64,000 bases of DNA from positions 1,318,008 through 1,382,007 of the forward strand of contig NZ_BMDI01000001.1 in the NCBI RefSeq assembly GCF_014635705.1, read 5' to 3'. The stretch is from Oxalicibacterium faecigallinarum (GTDB taxonomy: Bacteria; Pseudomonadota; Gammaproteobacteria; Burkholderiales; Burkholderiaceae_D). Under the pieces are notes generated by a model. It saw only the letters and a program-made list of their open reading frames with translations. It made no database searches and had not been told where the DNA came from. Shown here piece after piece: positions 9,325 through 19,154 of the stretch (position 1 is the first letter of the stretch; every line of letters begins with the position of its first letter). The position numbers and the translations under genes were made by a program.

Positions 9325-9822
9325 TCAATCGATGATCTTGACGGCGACCTTGCCATCCCGTTCCAGACGGTCTTCCACTTCACCAATCTGGGCAGCCAGC
9401 GAATTACCGGTCTGATCCACTGCAGCTACCAGACTGGCATCCAGGCGGTCCAGACGCGCCATCAAAGCAGCGCGTGCTTCGGCATCCTGACGGACGACAC
9501 CTTGCATTTCGTTCTCGATAAAGTGGCGCAATTCGGTAAAACGCGAAGCTTCCGCCTGATCCGCCAGTTCACGATTGGCCTGCAACTCTTTGGCATGGCG
9601 GCGCGCTTCCAGCAAAACCGAGGACTGCAGATAAATGATGAACGTCAGGAAGAATGCAGTCAGTACTGCTGTCAAACCCAGCATCACGATACCCAGCGGT
9701 GCATGCACCGTCGTCACGCCCAACCAAAGTTCTGTCGGTGTATTGAAAGTCTCCCAGTTCAGCGCAGCCAGCACGGCAATCGCACCGAGAATCAGGACGA
9801 AGATAAAAGTACGAATTTTCAT
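9325..9822 (-). CDS. LapA/DUF1049-type membrane protein with coiled coil
   Basis: 165 residues: two membrane helices (about 4-20 and 41-66) joined by a short loop with the NWETF..T motif typical of LapA/DUF1049 proteins, then a long charged coiled coil (about 70-160). A strong GGGGAGAG ribosome site precedes ATG 9822. LapA-type proteins are linked to lipopolysaccharide assembly in E. coli; here the long C-terminal coiled coil is additional, and the role is inferred only from the domain. Confidence 0.65.
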   Translation of the reverse strand: MKIRTFIFVLILGAIAVLAALNWETFNTPTELWLGVTTVHAPLGIVMLGLTAVLTAFFLTFIIYLQSSVLLEARRHAKELQANRELADQAEASRFTELRHFIENEMQGVVRQDAEARAALMARLDRLDASLVAAVDQTGNSLAAQIGEVEDRLERDGKVAVKIID

Positions 9823-10072
9823 GATGTCTCTCCCCTTTCAACGTTTAGCGGCCACCTGATCAGGCTGCTCCAGAATATTGTCATACAGATAAATATTTTG
9901 CGCTCTTTTGCCTGACTGCATTGTGCGCCACCGCACAATCCAAACCCATCCGCGTGACGCCCTCAAAGCATGACACAAGGCAATAATCGCTGCCCGCTGA
10001 CGAAACGCTTCATGTAACATTCATGATGGTTCGACACCGCATAACAACATATAAAACTACGGAGCACATCCC

Positions 10073-10888
10073 ATGAAACTGACATCCATGATGGCGGCCT
10101 TTGCGCTGGCAACCAGTGCGGGCCTGGCCTCGGCGCAGGAATTGATTCTGGTCGCTGTCAACGAGGGCGTCACCTATCAGGAAGGCGGCCCAGCCAGCGA
10201 GCGCTACAAACCCCTGATTCAAATGCTGTCCAAGGAACTCAAACAGAACGTCAAGCTGCAGGCCGTCGACAAATACGCGACACTGGAAAAAGGCCTGGCC
10301 GAAGGCAAATACGATCTGGCTTTCATTCATCCTGCTCACATTGGCTTGCACGCTGTGAAGAAAGATGGGTACGAAGGGCTGGTCACTGCCAAGGGCTATA
10401 CCGATTACCGTGCCCGCGTGATGGTGCCGCAAAACTCCCCACTGAAATCCATGCAGGATTTGCGCGGCAAGAAGATCGGCGTGCCCTCCGTGGAGTCAAT
10501 CACGACCGTCATGTTTACTGCCGACATGCGTTCGATGAATATTCCTCAACCGGAAAAGAGCTTTACCCCGACCCGCTATCAGGACGCGGTGCCCTTCATG
10601 ATCGATAACGGCTTTGTCGATGCCGGCGTCACCGGTTCAGCCGCGGTTGCACAGGCATGGACCGCTAAAGGGGGACGCATTCTGGGCGAGACCAAACCAG
10701 TCGCCATCAAGCAGTTCATCGCATCCAAGAAAATGAGCGAAGCCGATCGCGAGAAAATCAAGAAGCTGCTGCTGGAGTTGCCAGACAGTGAGGCCGGCAA
10801 GGCCGCCTTGCAGAAAATCGGCATGACCGGTTTCCTGCCATGGAACGATGCCGTCATGAAGGAAGCAACCGCACGCCTCGGGCTCTGA
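10073..10888 (+). CDS. PhnD-like periplasmic phosphate/phosphonate-type binding protein
   Basis: 271 residues with a signal peptide (1-20, cut after LASA) and a PhnD/phosphite-binding fold. Visible are YKPLIQMLSKELKQNVKLQAV, the GKYDLAFIHPAHIGL block, and DLRGKKIGVPSVESITTVMF, which carries the Ser/Thr cluster that contacts the oxyanion in related proteins. A GGAG ribosome site precedes ATG 10073 and a terminator follows directly, so it is a single-gene transcript without ABC permease or ATPase partners here. Ligand is unknown. The mature part has no cysteine, so it is not an AioX-type arsenite sensor. Confidence 0.8.
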   Translation: MKLTSMMAAFALATSAGLASAQELILVAVNEGVTYQEGGPASERYKPLIQMLSKELKQNVKLQAVDKYATLEKGLAEGKYDLAFIHPAHIGLHAVKKDGYEGLVTAKGYTDYRARVMVPQNSPLKSMQDLRGKKIGVPSVESITTVMFTADMRSMNIPQPEKSFTPTRYQDAVPFMIDNGFVDAGVTGSAAVAQAWTAKGGRILGETKPVAIKQFIASKKMSEADREKIKKLLLELPDSEAGKAALQKIGMTGFLPWNDAVMKEATARLGL

Positions 10889-10903
10889 CGCACAGCACCT
10901 TTG

Positions 10904-10936
10904 CAAAACCGCACGCAACTACGTGCGGTTTTTTAT
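10904..10936 (+). terminator. Terminator after the PhnD-like gene
   Basis: An AAAACCGCACG/CGTGCGGTTTT hairpin with a T-run, 17 bp after the stop codon. Confidence 0.88.
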
Positions 10937-11199
10937 TTGTGGCAACGCGTATAAGTCATTTTGGCAAGATTGCCAGTCTGTCCAGACACCAAACCAACAC
11001 TTGACGCATCAGGCGTGACTTTCATCGCGTGCGCTGTTATACTGTTCATCCATACAGTACTTTAAGTTTTCGGTCGAACCGCGCTCCTCACAGTTTCAAC
11101 TGCGGTTCGACCATCCTCTTCCGTGCAGGCCGTTAGCGATATAAGTCACCACGCCTTGCCGCACTTGCCTATCTTCCTGTTTTCCATCAAAGTAGCGCC

Positions 11200-11292
11200 C
11201 TGTTGTACCGCTCGGGGTCCTGCGCTGCGGCGCGGGTGAGAAATACCCGTTGAACCTGATTGAGGTAATCCTCGCGCAGGAAAGCACGTCCT
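11200..11292 (+). promoter_or_regulatory. TPP riboswitch (THI box)
   Basis: Conserved THI-box elements occur in order: CTCGGGGTCC at 11211, GGTGAGAAATACCCGTTGAA around 11235-11254, CCTGATTGAGGTAATCCTCG around 11255-11275, and GCGCAGGAAAGC to about 11285. It lies in the leader of the cytX-type permease. Thiamine pyrophosphate binding is expected to lower expression of that gene, either at translation initiation or by termination; no clear T-run terminator is seen before the gene, which favours translational control. Confidence 0.93.
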
Positions 11293-11353
11293 CCCCGCCC
11301 AGCCTCTTGGCGCGGCGCCGAAGCAGCTGACCTGCCAACATTGAAAGTTGATG

Positions 11354-12664
11354 ATGGCTTCACAAGATGCTGCACCTGCAGCCCATTCTGTTTCTTCTCC
11401 TGTCGTTTCGTCGCAATTCACACCCATCCCTGCCAGTGATCGTGTGTTCTCGTTTCGCGATCATGCTGCGCTCTGGTTCAGCCTCGGCGTCGGTTTGCTG
11501 GTTATCCAGATCGGCGCCTTTCTCGGTACGGCACTGGGCACCAAGACCGCGCTGTTCGCCATTGTCGCCGGTTCGCTGATCGGTGCTGCGCTGCTGGCGC
11601 TGGTTGCCTACATCGGTTTTCAACGTGGGTTGTCGAGCCCGATTCTGATGTGCCAGACGCTGGGCAGTTCCTTTGCCAAATTGCCGGTTGTCCTGAATGT
11701 CGTACAGCTGATCGGCTGGAGCGCGTTTGAACTGGTCGTCATGCGCGATGGCACCACGGCACTGGTAAAAGACATCACGGGTATCGATGCGGTTTGGCTG
11801 CCTTATGTGGCAGCCTTGTTCTGGGGATTATTGCTGGTTGGTCTGGCGACCGGCTCCATGATTGGACTGGTACGCTGGTTTGTCGGTCGCTTTGGCCTGC
11901 CGCTCGTGATTCTGTCACTGGTCTGGCTGACCTGGCAGTTTGGCATCAAGGCGCAGGCACAAGGATGGGAAGCGATCTGGAATCGTGCTGGCGATGGATC
12001 GATGAGTACCCTGGCCGGTATTGATCTGGTCATGGCAATGCCGGTCTCTTGGCTGCCGCTGGTCGCCGACTTTGCGCGCTATGGTCGTGCCGGCGGCACC
12101 ACGTTCCGCGGTACTTGGCTGGGCTTTGCAATTGCAAATATGTGGTGTCATGCGCTCGGCGTACTGGTTGTAAGCACCACCGATGTCGGTGCTGATCTGA
12201 TGGCAGCACTGCTACTGGCACAAGGCGGCCTGATTGCACTGGGGCTGATCCTGATCGATGAAATGGACAATGCCTACGGCGATGTGTATTCCGGTTCGGT
12301 TGCGCTCAACTTCCTCAACGGTCGTCACTCGATCCGTTTCTGGGGCATTGCGCTGGCATCAGTCGCGACCTGCTGCGCGTTGTTTCTGCCAATGCATGGC
12401 ATCGAACCGTTCCTGCTGATGCTGAGCTCGGTCTTCGTTCCCCTGTTCGGAGTCGTTGTCTCGCAACTGGCTGGCAATGGCATCGCAACCGAGAGGCGTG
12501 TTAATCCGGTGCCGGTGGCAATCTGGATCATTGGCATTGTGAGTTTTCATCTTTGCCCAGCCATCTGGCCACAAGTCGGCTCGGCAATTCCGGCCCTGTG
12601 CATCACGCTGCTGTTGGGCACGATCTATCGACTGACACGCACCACAGCCTTGCAGGCAGCCTGA
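11354..12664 (+). CDS. cytX: NCS1-family permease CytX (probable hydroxymethylpyrimidine transporter)
   Basis: About 436 residues with roughly 12 hydrophobic segments and the NCS1 (cytosine/purine/thiamine-precursor permease) pattern: an N-terminal FRDHAALWFSLGVGLLVIQIGAFL, then GWSAFELVVMRDG and MAMPVSWLPLVADFARYGR. The TPP riboswitch directly upstream argues strongly for the CytX branch, predicted to import the thiamine pyrimidine HMP. TTG-ATG-ATG stand in a row at 11348-11356; ATG 11354 is chosen because a GAAAG stretch lies 6 bp before it, but ATG 11351 is equally possible. A strong terminator follows. Confidence 0.87.
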   Translation: MASQDAAPAAHSVSSPVVSSQFTPIPASDRVFSFRDHAALWFSLGVGLLVIQIGAFLGTALGTKTALFAIVAGSLIGAALLALVAYIGFQRGLSSPILMCQTLGSSFAKLPVVLNVVQLIGWSAFELVVMRDGTTALVKDITGIDAVWLPYVAALFWGLLLVGLATGSMIGLVRWFVGRFGLPLVILSLVWLTWQFGIKAQAQGWEAIWNRAGDGSMSTLAGIDLVMAMPVSWLPLVADFARYGRAGGTTFRGTWLGFAIANMWCHALGVLVVSTTDVGADLMAALLLAQGGLIALGLILIDEMDNAYGDVYSGSVALNFLNGRHSIRFWGIALASVATCCALFLPMHGIEPFLLMLSSVFVPLFGVVVSQLAGNGIATERRVNPVPVAIWIIGIVSFHLCPAIWPQVGSAIPALCITLLLGTIYRLTRTTALQAA

Positions 12665-12680
12665 TTGCGCTTTCAATCAA

Positions 12681-12717
12681 CAAAAACGGCTGATGCAATG
12701 CATCAGCCGTTTTTTGT
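12681..12717. terminator. Bidirectional terminator between cytX and the efflux operon
   Basis: AAAAACGGCTGATGC pairs with GCATCAGCCGTTTTT as a near-perfect palindrome with A/T runs on both sides, between two convergent genes. Confidence 0.88.
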
Positions 12718-12739
12718 AGAAGCAGGATAGCCCCAGTCG

Positions 12740-14167
12740 TTATTGTTGGGCTGTCGGCGTACGCTCCCAACCACCTCCCAATGCCTTGAACAGATCGGTT
12801 GTGCCCGTCAGTCGTAACAGACGTTGCTGTGCCAGTGTATCTTCGGATGAGAACAGCGTACGTTGTGCATCCAGCAGGCTGTTCAGATCGTCCGCACCCT
12901 CGCGATAACGCAGTTCCGAAAGACGCAAGGCGCGTTGTGCCTCCGCACGAATTTCAGTCTGTGTACGTTCCTGTTCACGATTACGGTTGGCGTTGCCCAG
13001 GGCATCGTCGACTTCCTTGAGCGCCGTATAAATAGTGTTGCGATAGCTTTGTACAAGCTGACGACGCGTGGATTCGGTGCTTTGCACCTGCAGACGCAGG
13101 CGGTTACCGTCAAACAGTGTTTGCACGATGGATGCCGCCACACCAACGCTGTAGGTCGGGTTACCGAGATTCAGCAAGGCAGAACTCGATGCACCGGCCG
13201 CGCCACTGAGCGAAATCGTTGGCAACAGGGCTGCACGTGCGGCAGCAACGTTGGCATCGGCCGCGTACAACAGTGCTTCTGCACTGGCCAGATCAGGACG
13301 ACGTGTGATCAACGTTGATGGCAGATCGGGCGTGACCTCCGGCACCGTCAAACCATCCAGCCCTTGCGCGACGATCTGCAGCGATTGTGGCGAACGTCCA
13401 AGCAGGATGGCTAATGCACTGACGGTTTGTCGCTCCTGTGTCTGCAACGGCAAAATGGTGGCGCGCTGCGCCAGCACCGTGCTGCGCTGCCGACTGACAT
13501 CCAGTGCCGATGCCGAACCGTAGCGATAACGTGCCTCGACGATGGCATAGAGCTTCTCGGAGATGGCCAGATTTTCCTGTGCAATCTTCAAGCGTGTGCG
13601 CAACGCCAATGTCTGGAAGTAGGCATTCGCCACACCAGTCGTCAAGGTGGAGCGCACGCTTTCCATATCGAATCGACTCGCAGCGAGCGACGCATTGGCA
13701 CTGGTTGCAACTGCGGCAACGCGGCCCCACACATCCACCTCGTAGTTGATCTGCAGAGATGCGCCGGACGACTCGCTCTTGGCCCAGCCGGTGATGCCCT
13801 GGCCACCCGGCTTCACCCGACCTGTCCCCGTATCCGCGCTCACGGTCAACAAGGGAAACAATGACGCTCCCGCACTACGCGCGGTAATCTCGGCCTGCGT
13901 TACACGCTCTGCAGCAATGATCAGATCAGAATTGCCAGCCTGCGCCTCATCGATCAGTGCTGTCAGTTCTGCCGAGTTAAAACCGCGCCACCATTCACGT
14001 TGCAATGCCGCATTGCCAGCAGGCACGGCTTCTGCCCATGTCTGCGGCAAGGCAACATCGGGACGCGTGGCATCGATACGGCCAGCACACGCCGTCAGCA
14101 CAAAGGCCGTCGCGAATGCCAGAACAATCCGCGTCGGGCGAAAAATAGTCTGTTTTTTCATGTTCAT
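12740..14167 (-). CDS. NodT-family outer membrane efflux lipoprotein (TolC-like)
   Basis: 475 residues, with a lipoprotein signal (residues 1-27, lipobox LTAC then AGR). The two duplicated outer-membrane-efflux repeats are recognisable (about 55-260 and 265-460), with typical blocks such as RRPDLASAEALLYAADANVAAAR and RYREGADDLNSLLDAQRTLF. It would form the outer membrane channel for the MacAB-like pump encoded directly upstream; its start lies one base after the macB stop, so translation is probably coupled. The exact start may be the first or second Met (MNMKK). Confidence 0.93.
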   Translation of the reverse strand: MNMKKQTIFRPTRIVLAFATAFVLTACAGRIDATRPDVALPQTWAEAVPAGNAALQREWWRGFNSAELTALIDEAQAGNSDLIIAAERVTQAEITARSAGASLFPLLTVSADTGTGRVKPGGQGITGWAKSESSGASLQINYEVDVWGRVAAVATSANASLAASRFDMESVRSTLTTGVANAYFQTLALRTRLKIAQENLAISEKLYAIVEARYRYGSASALDVSRQRSTVLAQRATILPLQTQERQTVSALAILLGRSPQSLQIVAQGLDGLTVPEVTPDLPSTLITRRPDLASAEALLYAADANVAAARAALLPTISLSGAAGASSSALLNLGNPTYSVGVAASIVQTLFDGNRLRLQVQSTESTRRQLVQSYRNTIYTALKEVDDALGNANRNREQERTQTEIRAEAQRALRLSELRYREGADDLNSLLDAQRTLFSSEDTLAQQRLLRLTGTTDLFKALGGGWERTPTAQQ

Positions 14168-14168
14168 A

Positions 14169-16175
14169 TCACTCCGCCGCCAAGGCGACCACCGGATCGA
14201 GTTGGGCTGCTTTTTTGGCGGGCAGATAACCGAAGATCAGTCCGGTCATGAATGCACAACCAAACGCCAGCAACACCGGCATCAGGGAATACTTGATTGG
14301 TGTACCGAAGGCGCCGATTACACCGGCCGTCGTCAGCCCGATCACCACACCGATCGCACCACCGATTGCCGATACGACCATCGCCTCGATCAGAAACTGC
14401 TGCATGATGTTGCGTTCACGCGCACCGGTTGCCATGCGAATGCCGATTTCGCGGGTGCGCTCTGTCACCGATACCAGCATGATGTTCATCACGCCAATCC
14501 CGCCAACCAGCAGAGAAATTGCAGCAATCGATCCCAATAGAATCGTCAGCGTGTTTTGCGTCTGCTCCATCGCCTCCATCAGCGATGCCATGTTACGAAT
14601 CTGGTAGTCGACCGTGCCGTGACGTTCGAGCAGCAGCTTGTCAACCGCGTCCTGCGTCTCGTCGATCTGTCTGGTGTCTTCCACTGCCACGGTCACGTTA
14701 CGCAGATAACGCTGACCAGACAAACGCAGACTGCTGGTTGAGTACGGCACAAAGATGATGTCATCCTGATCGGAGCCCATCGGCGAAGCACCCTTCTCCG
14801 ACATCACGCCCACCACCTGAAACAACAGATTGTTGATCAGCACAAATTCGCCAATCGGATTCTGCTGTCCGAACAAAGCCCTGGCTGTTGTCTTGCCCAG
14901 TACCGCGACGGCCGCGTAATTGGCCTCATCTTCCTCGCTGAAAAAGCTACCTTGTGCCGGTTGCCATTGGCGTGCCAACGGGAATTTGGCCGACGTACCA
15001 TTGACGCTGGTCGAAGAATCCGAATCGCCGTAGCGCGCCGTCACGCTGCTGTTCTGCTCGGGAATTGCAGCCAGAATATTCGGCAACTCATTGATTGCCT
15101 TGACGTCATCGACCACCAGCGTCGCGGTTCCACTGAAACCGCGCTGGTTAGGCGCACCTGGGCGCACCAGCAGCAGGTTCGATCCCATCGAACTGATGCG
15201 CTCGACCACGACGGCCTTGGCACCATCGCCAATCGCCAGCATGGCAATCACTGATGCCACACCGATCACGATGCCCAGCAACGTCAAAATGGAACGGAAC
15301 AGATTGGCACGCAATGAACGCATGGCCATCTTGGCGGCTTCCACCATGTCCGCCAGTTGTGATCCCTTGCGCGGCACGATCGGGCGTACAAACGTCTGCT
15401 GAGTCGGCGAAACAGGTGCAGGACCCGGATCGGAAAGAATATTGCCGTCGCGGATTTCGATCAGACGGTGCGCATGCTCGGCGACCTCTTTCGCGTGCGT
15501 GATCAGCAACACCGTATGTCCACGCTCCGACAATTCGGCCAGCAACTTCATCACGTCCTGACCGCTCTTACTATCAAGCGCGCCGGTCGGCTCGTCGGCC
15601 AGAATGATGCGACCGCCGTTCATCAGGGCGCGCGAAATCGAAACACGTTGCTGCTGGCCCCCGGACAACTGATTCGGGCGATGGTGTGAACGCTCCGCCA
15701 GTCCCAGCTCACCCAACAGAATTTGCGAACGCTCGTGTCGTTCGGCAGGAGGCAACCCTGCGTACATGGCAGGGACTTCCACGTTCTCGGAAGCACTCGC
15801 CGATGCAATCAGGTTATAGCTCTGGAATACGAAACCAAAATCATCCCGGCGCAGCAAGGCCAGCTCGTCACGCGAAAAGCCGGAGACATCGCGCCCCATG
15901 AACAGGTATTCACCGGTCGTCGGCCTGTCCAGACAACCCAGAATATTCATCAAGGTCGATTTGCCGGAACCCGACGCACCCATGATGGCGACAAATTCGC
16001 CCTCATAAATCTTCAGATCAATGCCGTGCAATACCTCGACATCCAGACCACCGTTGCGGTAGGTCTTGGTTACGCCACGCAACTCGATCAGTGGTACGGC
16101 ATCTGCCGGACGCGTATTGTCACGTGGCGTCGCCAGAATATCGGCGGTCACGCTGTTGTCCTGCTCGCTCATCAA
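14169..16175 (-). CDS. macB: MacB-type ABC exporter (fused ATPase and permease)
   Basis: 668 residues. The N-terminal ABC ATPase (about 28-255) has Walker [10 protein letters not shown] (66-74), signature LSGGQQQR, and Walker [13 protein letters not shown] linker leads to a membrane helix at about 292-315, a large periplasmic MacB_PCD domain, and three C-terminal helices (about 545-660) with the FtsX-like pattern [30 protein letters not shown]. This is the full MacB topology. It overlaps macA by 4 bp (ATGA), a classic operon junction. MacB family pumps export macrolides, siderophores or peptides; the substrate here is unknown. Confidence 0.95.
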   Translation of the reverse strand: MMSEQDNSVTADILATPRDNTRPADAVPLIELRGVTKTYRNGGLDVEVLHGIDLKIYEGEFVAIMGASGSGKSTLMNILGCLDRPTTGEYLFMGRDVSGFSRDELALLRRDDFGFVFQSYNLIASASASENVEVPAMYAGLPPAERHERSQILLGELGLAERSHHRPNQLSGGQQQRVSISRALMNGGRIILADEPTGALDSKSGQDVMKLLAELSERGHTVLLITHAKEVAEHAHRLIEIRDGNILSDPGPAPVSPTQQTFVRPIVPRKGSQLADMVEAAKMAMRSLRANLFRSILTLLGIVIGVASVIAMLAIGDGAKAVVVERISSMGSNLLLVRPGAPNQRGFSGTATLVVDDVKAINELPNILAAIPEQNSSVTARYGDSDSSTSVNGTSAKFPLARQWQPAQGSFFSEEDEANYAAVAVLGKTTARALFGQQNPIGEFVLINNLLFQVVGVMSEKGASPMGSDQDDIIFVPYSTSSLRLSGQRYLRNVTVAVEDTRQIDETQDAVDKLLLERHGTVDYQIRNMASLMEAMEQTQNTLTILLGSIAAISLLVGGIGVMNIMLVSVTERTREIGIRMATGARERNIMQQFLIEAMVVSAIGGAIGVVIGLTTAGVIGAFGTPIKYSLMPVLLAFGCAFMTGLIFGYLPAKKAAQLDPVVALAAE

Positions 16176-17695
16176 CGGCCTCGCATTGGCGAACCACCCA
16201 TGCCTGGCGGCATGCTGTTATTCACGCCGGATGGCCGATCGCCGCCATTTTGCGATGCCTGTTTGACGCCTGTGATCACGCGCTCACCTTCTGCCAGTCC
16301 GTTCAGCACCTGCATCTGGACACGGGTCGTGACGCCCAGCTCGATGGTGCGCTGCGAAATATTATTGTCGCCATCAATCACGCGCACCGTACCGGTTTTC
16401 TTCGGACGTTGTGCGTTTTCGGAAGGCAGACCACTACTGTCGCTTTGCACAGATTCTTGTCCGCCCTGCGCCTCCGCTGGCTTGCCGCTCTGTGCCTTAT
16501 CATCAGACGGCGTCTCCGACGGTTTGCCATCCTTTGCCGCTTCATCCGCTTGCGCCCGGCGGCGCTCACGCATGGCTGCACGCTCTTCCGGGGTCATCTT
16601 CTCGAACGCAGCGCGGCGTTGTTCAGGCGTCATGTTTGCCATCGGATTGCTGGCACCGGCAGCCCCTCTTCCCGCATTGGCGCCACCCGCACCACGTGTC
16701 AGGGTGACTGCGGCAGTGGGTACCAGTAGCGTGTCTTTGGCGGTTGCTGCAATAAAGAACACTTGCGTGGTCATGTTCGGCAACAAGGCCTGATTGCGGT
16801 TGGCAACGTCAAACAAGGCGTTGTAGAGAACGACGTTATTGGTCACGGTGGGGGTCGGCTCCAGCTTGCGCAACTTGCCGTACCAGCGGCGGCCCTGACT
16901 GCCCAACGTCGTGAAGTACACATCCATGTCCTTGCGCAGCTTGCCGACTTCCGCCTCCGAAACCTGTGTCTGTACCGTCATGGTGGACAGATCGGCGACG
17001 CGCAGAATGATTGGTGCCGACTGGTTGGCATTCAGGGTCTGGCCCTGACGCGCCGTCACCGACACAACGGTGCCGGACATCGGCGCGTAGATTTTGGCGT
17101 AATTGAGATTGGCTTCATCCGCACGCAGAGTCGATTCCGTCTGTTCGATCTGTGCCTGCAGGGATTCGACCTGGGCCTGTGCCGATTTCAGAGAGGTTTC
17201 TGCAGTCTGCAGAGATTCCTTGGTCGTGGCATCTTCTTCAAACAGATTCTTCTGGCGCTGATACTGAATGGCGGCCAGTGCAGCTTGTGCCTCCTGATTC
17301 TTTTTCGATGCCATCAGATTGCGCAACCCTGCGCGACGCGCATCCAGTGTGGCACGCAGCACGGTCGGATCGATCTCCGCCAGCAGATCGCCTTCCTTCA
17401 CGACCGATCCGATTTCCACATGCAGCTTCTTTAGCTGACCAGAAACCTGCGCACCCACATCCACATATTCCAGAGGCTGTACCGTGCCGGTTGCCGTCAC
17501 CAGGTCTTCGATATCACCCTTCTCAACTTCAGCGACCTGGTACTTGTTCAGTTCGTTCTTCTTGGCACTATATTTTTGCCAGCCCCAGTATCCACCGGCT
17601 GCCAGTAAAACGATCAGGATGCCGCTTACGGTGTAGCGGTTAAACAGACGCTGGCGCAGGCTGTTTGTCGAGGACGGTTTGGTAGGCTGAGACAT
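16172..17695 (-). CDS. macA: MacA-type periplasmic adaptor with a long low-complexity insertion
   Basis: 507 residues, much longer than E. coli MacA (371). One N-terminal membrane helix (about 22-40), then lipoyl/barrel-sandwich halves ([29 protein letters not shown] and [19 protein letters not shown]), an alpha-helical hairpin (about 112-195), a beta-barrel, and a C-terminal membrane-proximal domain. Between about residues 334 and 434 lies a Gly/Ala/Pro/charged insertion including [20 protein letters not shown], not part of the normal fold. The gene is first of the macA-macB-nodT operon, joined to macB by a 4-bp overlap. Confidence 0.92.
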   Translation of the reverse strand: MSQPTKPSSTNSLRQRLFNRYTVSGILIVLLAAGGYWGWQKYSAKKNELNKYQVAEVEKGDIEDLVTATGTVQPLEYVDVGAQVSGQLKKLHVEIGSVVKEGDLLAEIDPTVLRATLDARRAGLRNLMASKKNQEAQAALAAIQYQRQKNLFEEDATTKESLQTAETSLKSAQAQVESLQAQIEQTESTLRADEANLNYAKIYAPMSGTVVSVTARQGQTLNANQSAPIILRVADLSTMTVQTQVSEAEVGKLRKDMDVYFTTLGSQGRRWYGKLRKLEPTPTVTNNVVLYNALFDVANRNQALLPNMTTQVFFIAATAKDTLLVPTAAVTLTRGAGGANAGRGAAGASNPMANMTPEQRRAAFEKMTPEERAAMRERRRAQADEAAKDGKPSETPSDDKAQSGKPAEAQGGQESVQSDSSGLPSENAQRPKKTGTVRVIDGDNNISQRTIELGVTTRVQMQVLNGLAEGERVITGVKQASQNGGDRPSGVNNSMPPGMGGSPMRGR

Positions 17696-17870
17696 GATGG
17701 ATGGCAGTGACTGGACGAAGAATGAAAGTAATAGGGGGATGGCCTGAAATCGCCATCAACGATAGCCAGAGCATAGGGGATTATCAAGATAATCTATGCG
17801 TCGCGCAGGTAAAGAATTGTGAAGACATCCTTAATGAGACAGTCCACGACAAACACGCAATCGGACAGCA

Positions 17871-17911
17871 GAAAAAAATGACGCCGGGAGTCAAAAGACT
17901 TCCGGCGTCAT
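17871..17911 (-). terminator. Terminator of fpr
   Basis: TGACGCCGGGAGTC (17879-17892) pairs with GACTTCCGGCGTCA (17897-17910) around a short A-loop. On the minus strand a T-run follows (A-run at 17872-17878). Confidence 0.85.
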
Positions 17912-17948
17912 TGTGCTGGCCTGGCCACGATTTGCGTGGCAGCGGGCA

Positions 17949-18725
17949 TTAACGTTCGACGAAGGCGCGTTCGATCACGTAATCGCCTGGCTGACCAATA
18001 CCTGCCGACACTTCGAAACCCAGTTTATCGAGTTCGGCTGCCGTGTCCTTCAGCATTTCCGGACTGCCGCAGATCATGGCGCGATCCCTCAGCGGATCGA
18101 TTGGCGGGATACCCAGGGTTTCGCACATCACACCGCTCGAGATCGCGGTGGTGATACGCCCCTTGTTGGCAAACTCCTCGCGGGTCACGGTTGGGTAGTA
18201 CAGCAGTTTCGCTGCGATTTCTTCACCCAGGCCTTCGATCTCCAGCAATTCCTTGCCGATGTAATCTCGGTACGCCAGTTCGCTGACCAGACGCACGCCG
18301 TGTACGAGAATGACCTGATCGAAACGTTCATAGGTTTCCGGATCACGGATGATGCTCATGAAAGGCGCCAGACCGGTGCCACTACCAAAGAGGAACAGGC
18401 GTTTGGCCGGCAACAGATCGGACACCACCAACGTACCGGTCGGTTTGCGGCCAACCAGCAATTCGTCACCGACCTTGAGGTTTTGCAGATGCTTGGTCAA
18501 GGCGCCGTCCTGCACCTTGATCGAGAGAAATTCCAGATGCTCTTCCCACGACGGGCTGGCAATACTGTAGGCGCGCAACAGGGGTTTGCCATCGATTGGC
18601 AGACCGATCATGACGAAGTGGCCGCTTTCAAAGCGAAAACTCGGTTCGCGCGTGGTGGTGAAGGAAAACAGAGTGTCGTTCCAGTGATGGACCGAAAGAA
18701 TACGAACAGTGTCAAAAGCGGCCAT
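17949..18725 (-). CDS. fpr: Ferredoxin/flavodoxin--NADP+ reductase
   Basis: 258-residue FAD enzyme that moves electrons between NADPH and ferredoxin or flavodoxin. FAD motif RAYSIAS (about 51-57), NADP motif GSGTGLAPFMSII, and MICGSPEMLKDTAAELDKLGF near the C-terminus match the bacterial subclass; it ends in the short VIERAFVER tail typical of this group. The gene is monocistronic with its own terminator. A Fur-like palindrome lies about 180 bp upstream, in the region shared with the divergent autotransporter gene. Confidence 0.95.
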   Translation of the reverse strand: MAAFDTVRILSVHHWNDTLFSFTTTREPSFRFESGHFVMIGLPIDGKPLLRAYSIASPSWEEHLEFLSIKVQDGALTKHLQNLKVGDELLVGRKPTGTLVVSDLLPAKRLFLFGSGTGLAPFMSIIRDPETYERFDQVILVHGVRLVSELAYRDYIGKELLEIEGLGEEIAAKLLYYPTVTREEFANKGRITTAISSGVMCETLGIPPIDPLRDRAMICGSPEMLKDTAAELDKLGFEVSAGIGQPGDYVIERAFVER

Positions 18726-18900
18726 AAAATCAAAGCATCCTAATAATCAAATCATCCCTGCCCGGTCCGACCAGCAAAACGCGCACCGCACATCCTGCTT
18801 GCTGCAGGCAAAGAACGCTATTTTAACAGTCAGGGATCAGGTAATGCGGCACCGCAATCTGTCGCAGCGAAAGCGAACGCTGCCAACCTGGCGGCATAGT

Positions 18901-18915
18901 TGAGAACCATTCTCA
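18901..18915. promoter_or_regulatory. Candidate Fur box
   Basis: TGAGAACCATTCTCA is a perfect 6-3-6 palindrome matching 12 of the 14 defined positions of the 7-1-7 Fur consensus TGATAATNATTATCA. It lies between fpr (minus) and the autotransporter (plus), so either gene could be the target. Confidence 0.5.
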
Positions 18916-18999
18916 TTATAACGCCTGCCTCGAAACTGGGCAAGCTGAGCAAGTCGGCAGCATACCTGAAACGCTTTCGGTATTTCGGATGGATTGCTC

Positions 19000-19022
19000 A
19001 TAAGCATATGCTGCCTGCTTAT
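19000..19022. promoter_or_regulatory. Inverted repeat in the fpr/autotransporter intergenic region
   Basis: ATAAGCA (19000-19006) and TGCTTAT (19016-19022) form a perfect inverted repeat with 9 bp between the arms, about 130 bp before the autotransporter start. This could be an operator for an unknown dimeric regulator. Apart from this and the Fur-like site, the 430-bp gap shows no gene. Confidence 0.3.
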
Positions 19023-19154
19023 AACATCTGCCAGAGCGCTAAGCTGCCACCGGAAATCGCCGTGTGACCGTTTCATAAAACTGTCATTAAACGGACATCA
19101 ACTTGTCACATGGCGTGCCCATACTCCCGTTTTTTCTTATTGGGAGCACAATAA

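Noticed and set aside
10073-10888. An AioX-like arsenite sensor for the PhnD-like protein
   Set aside because: The mature protein contains no cysteine, which that sensor type needs, and no arsenite oxidase or aioSR genes are near.
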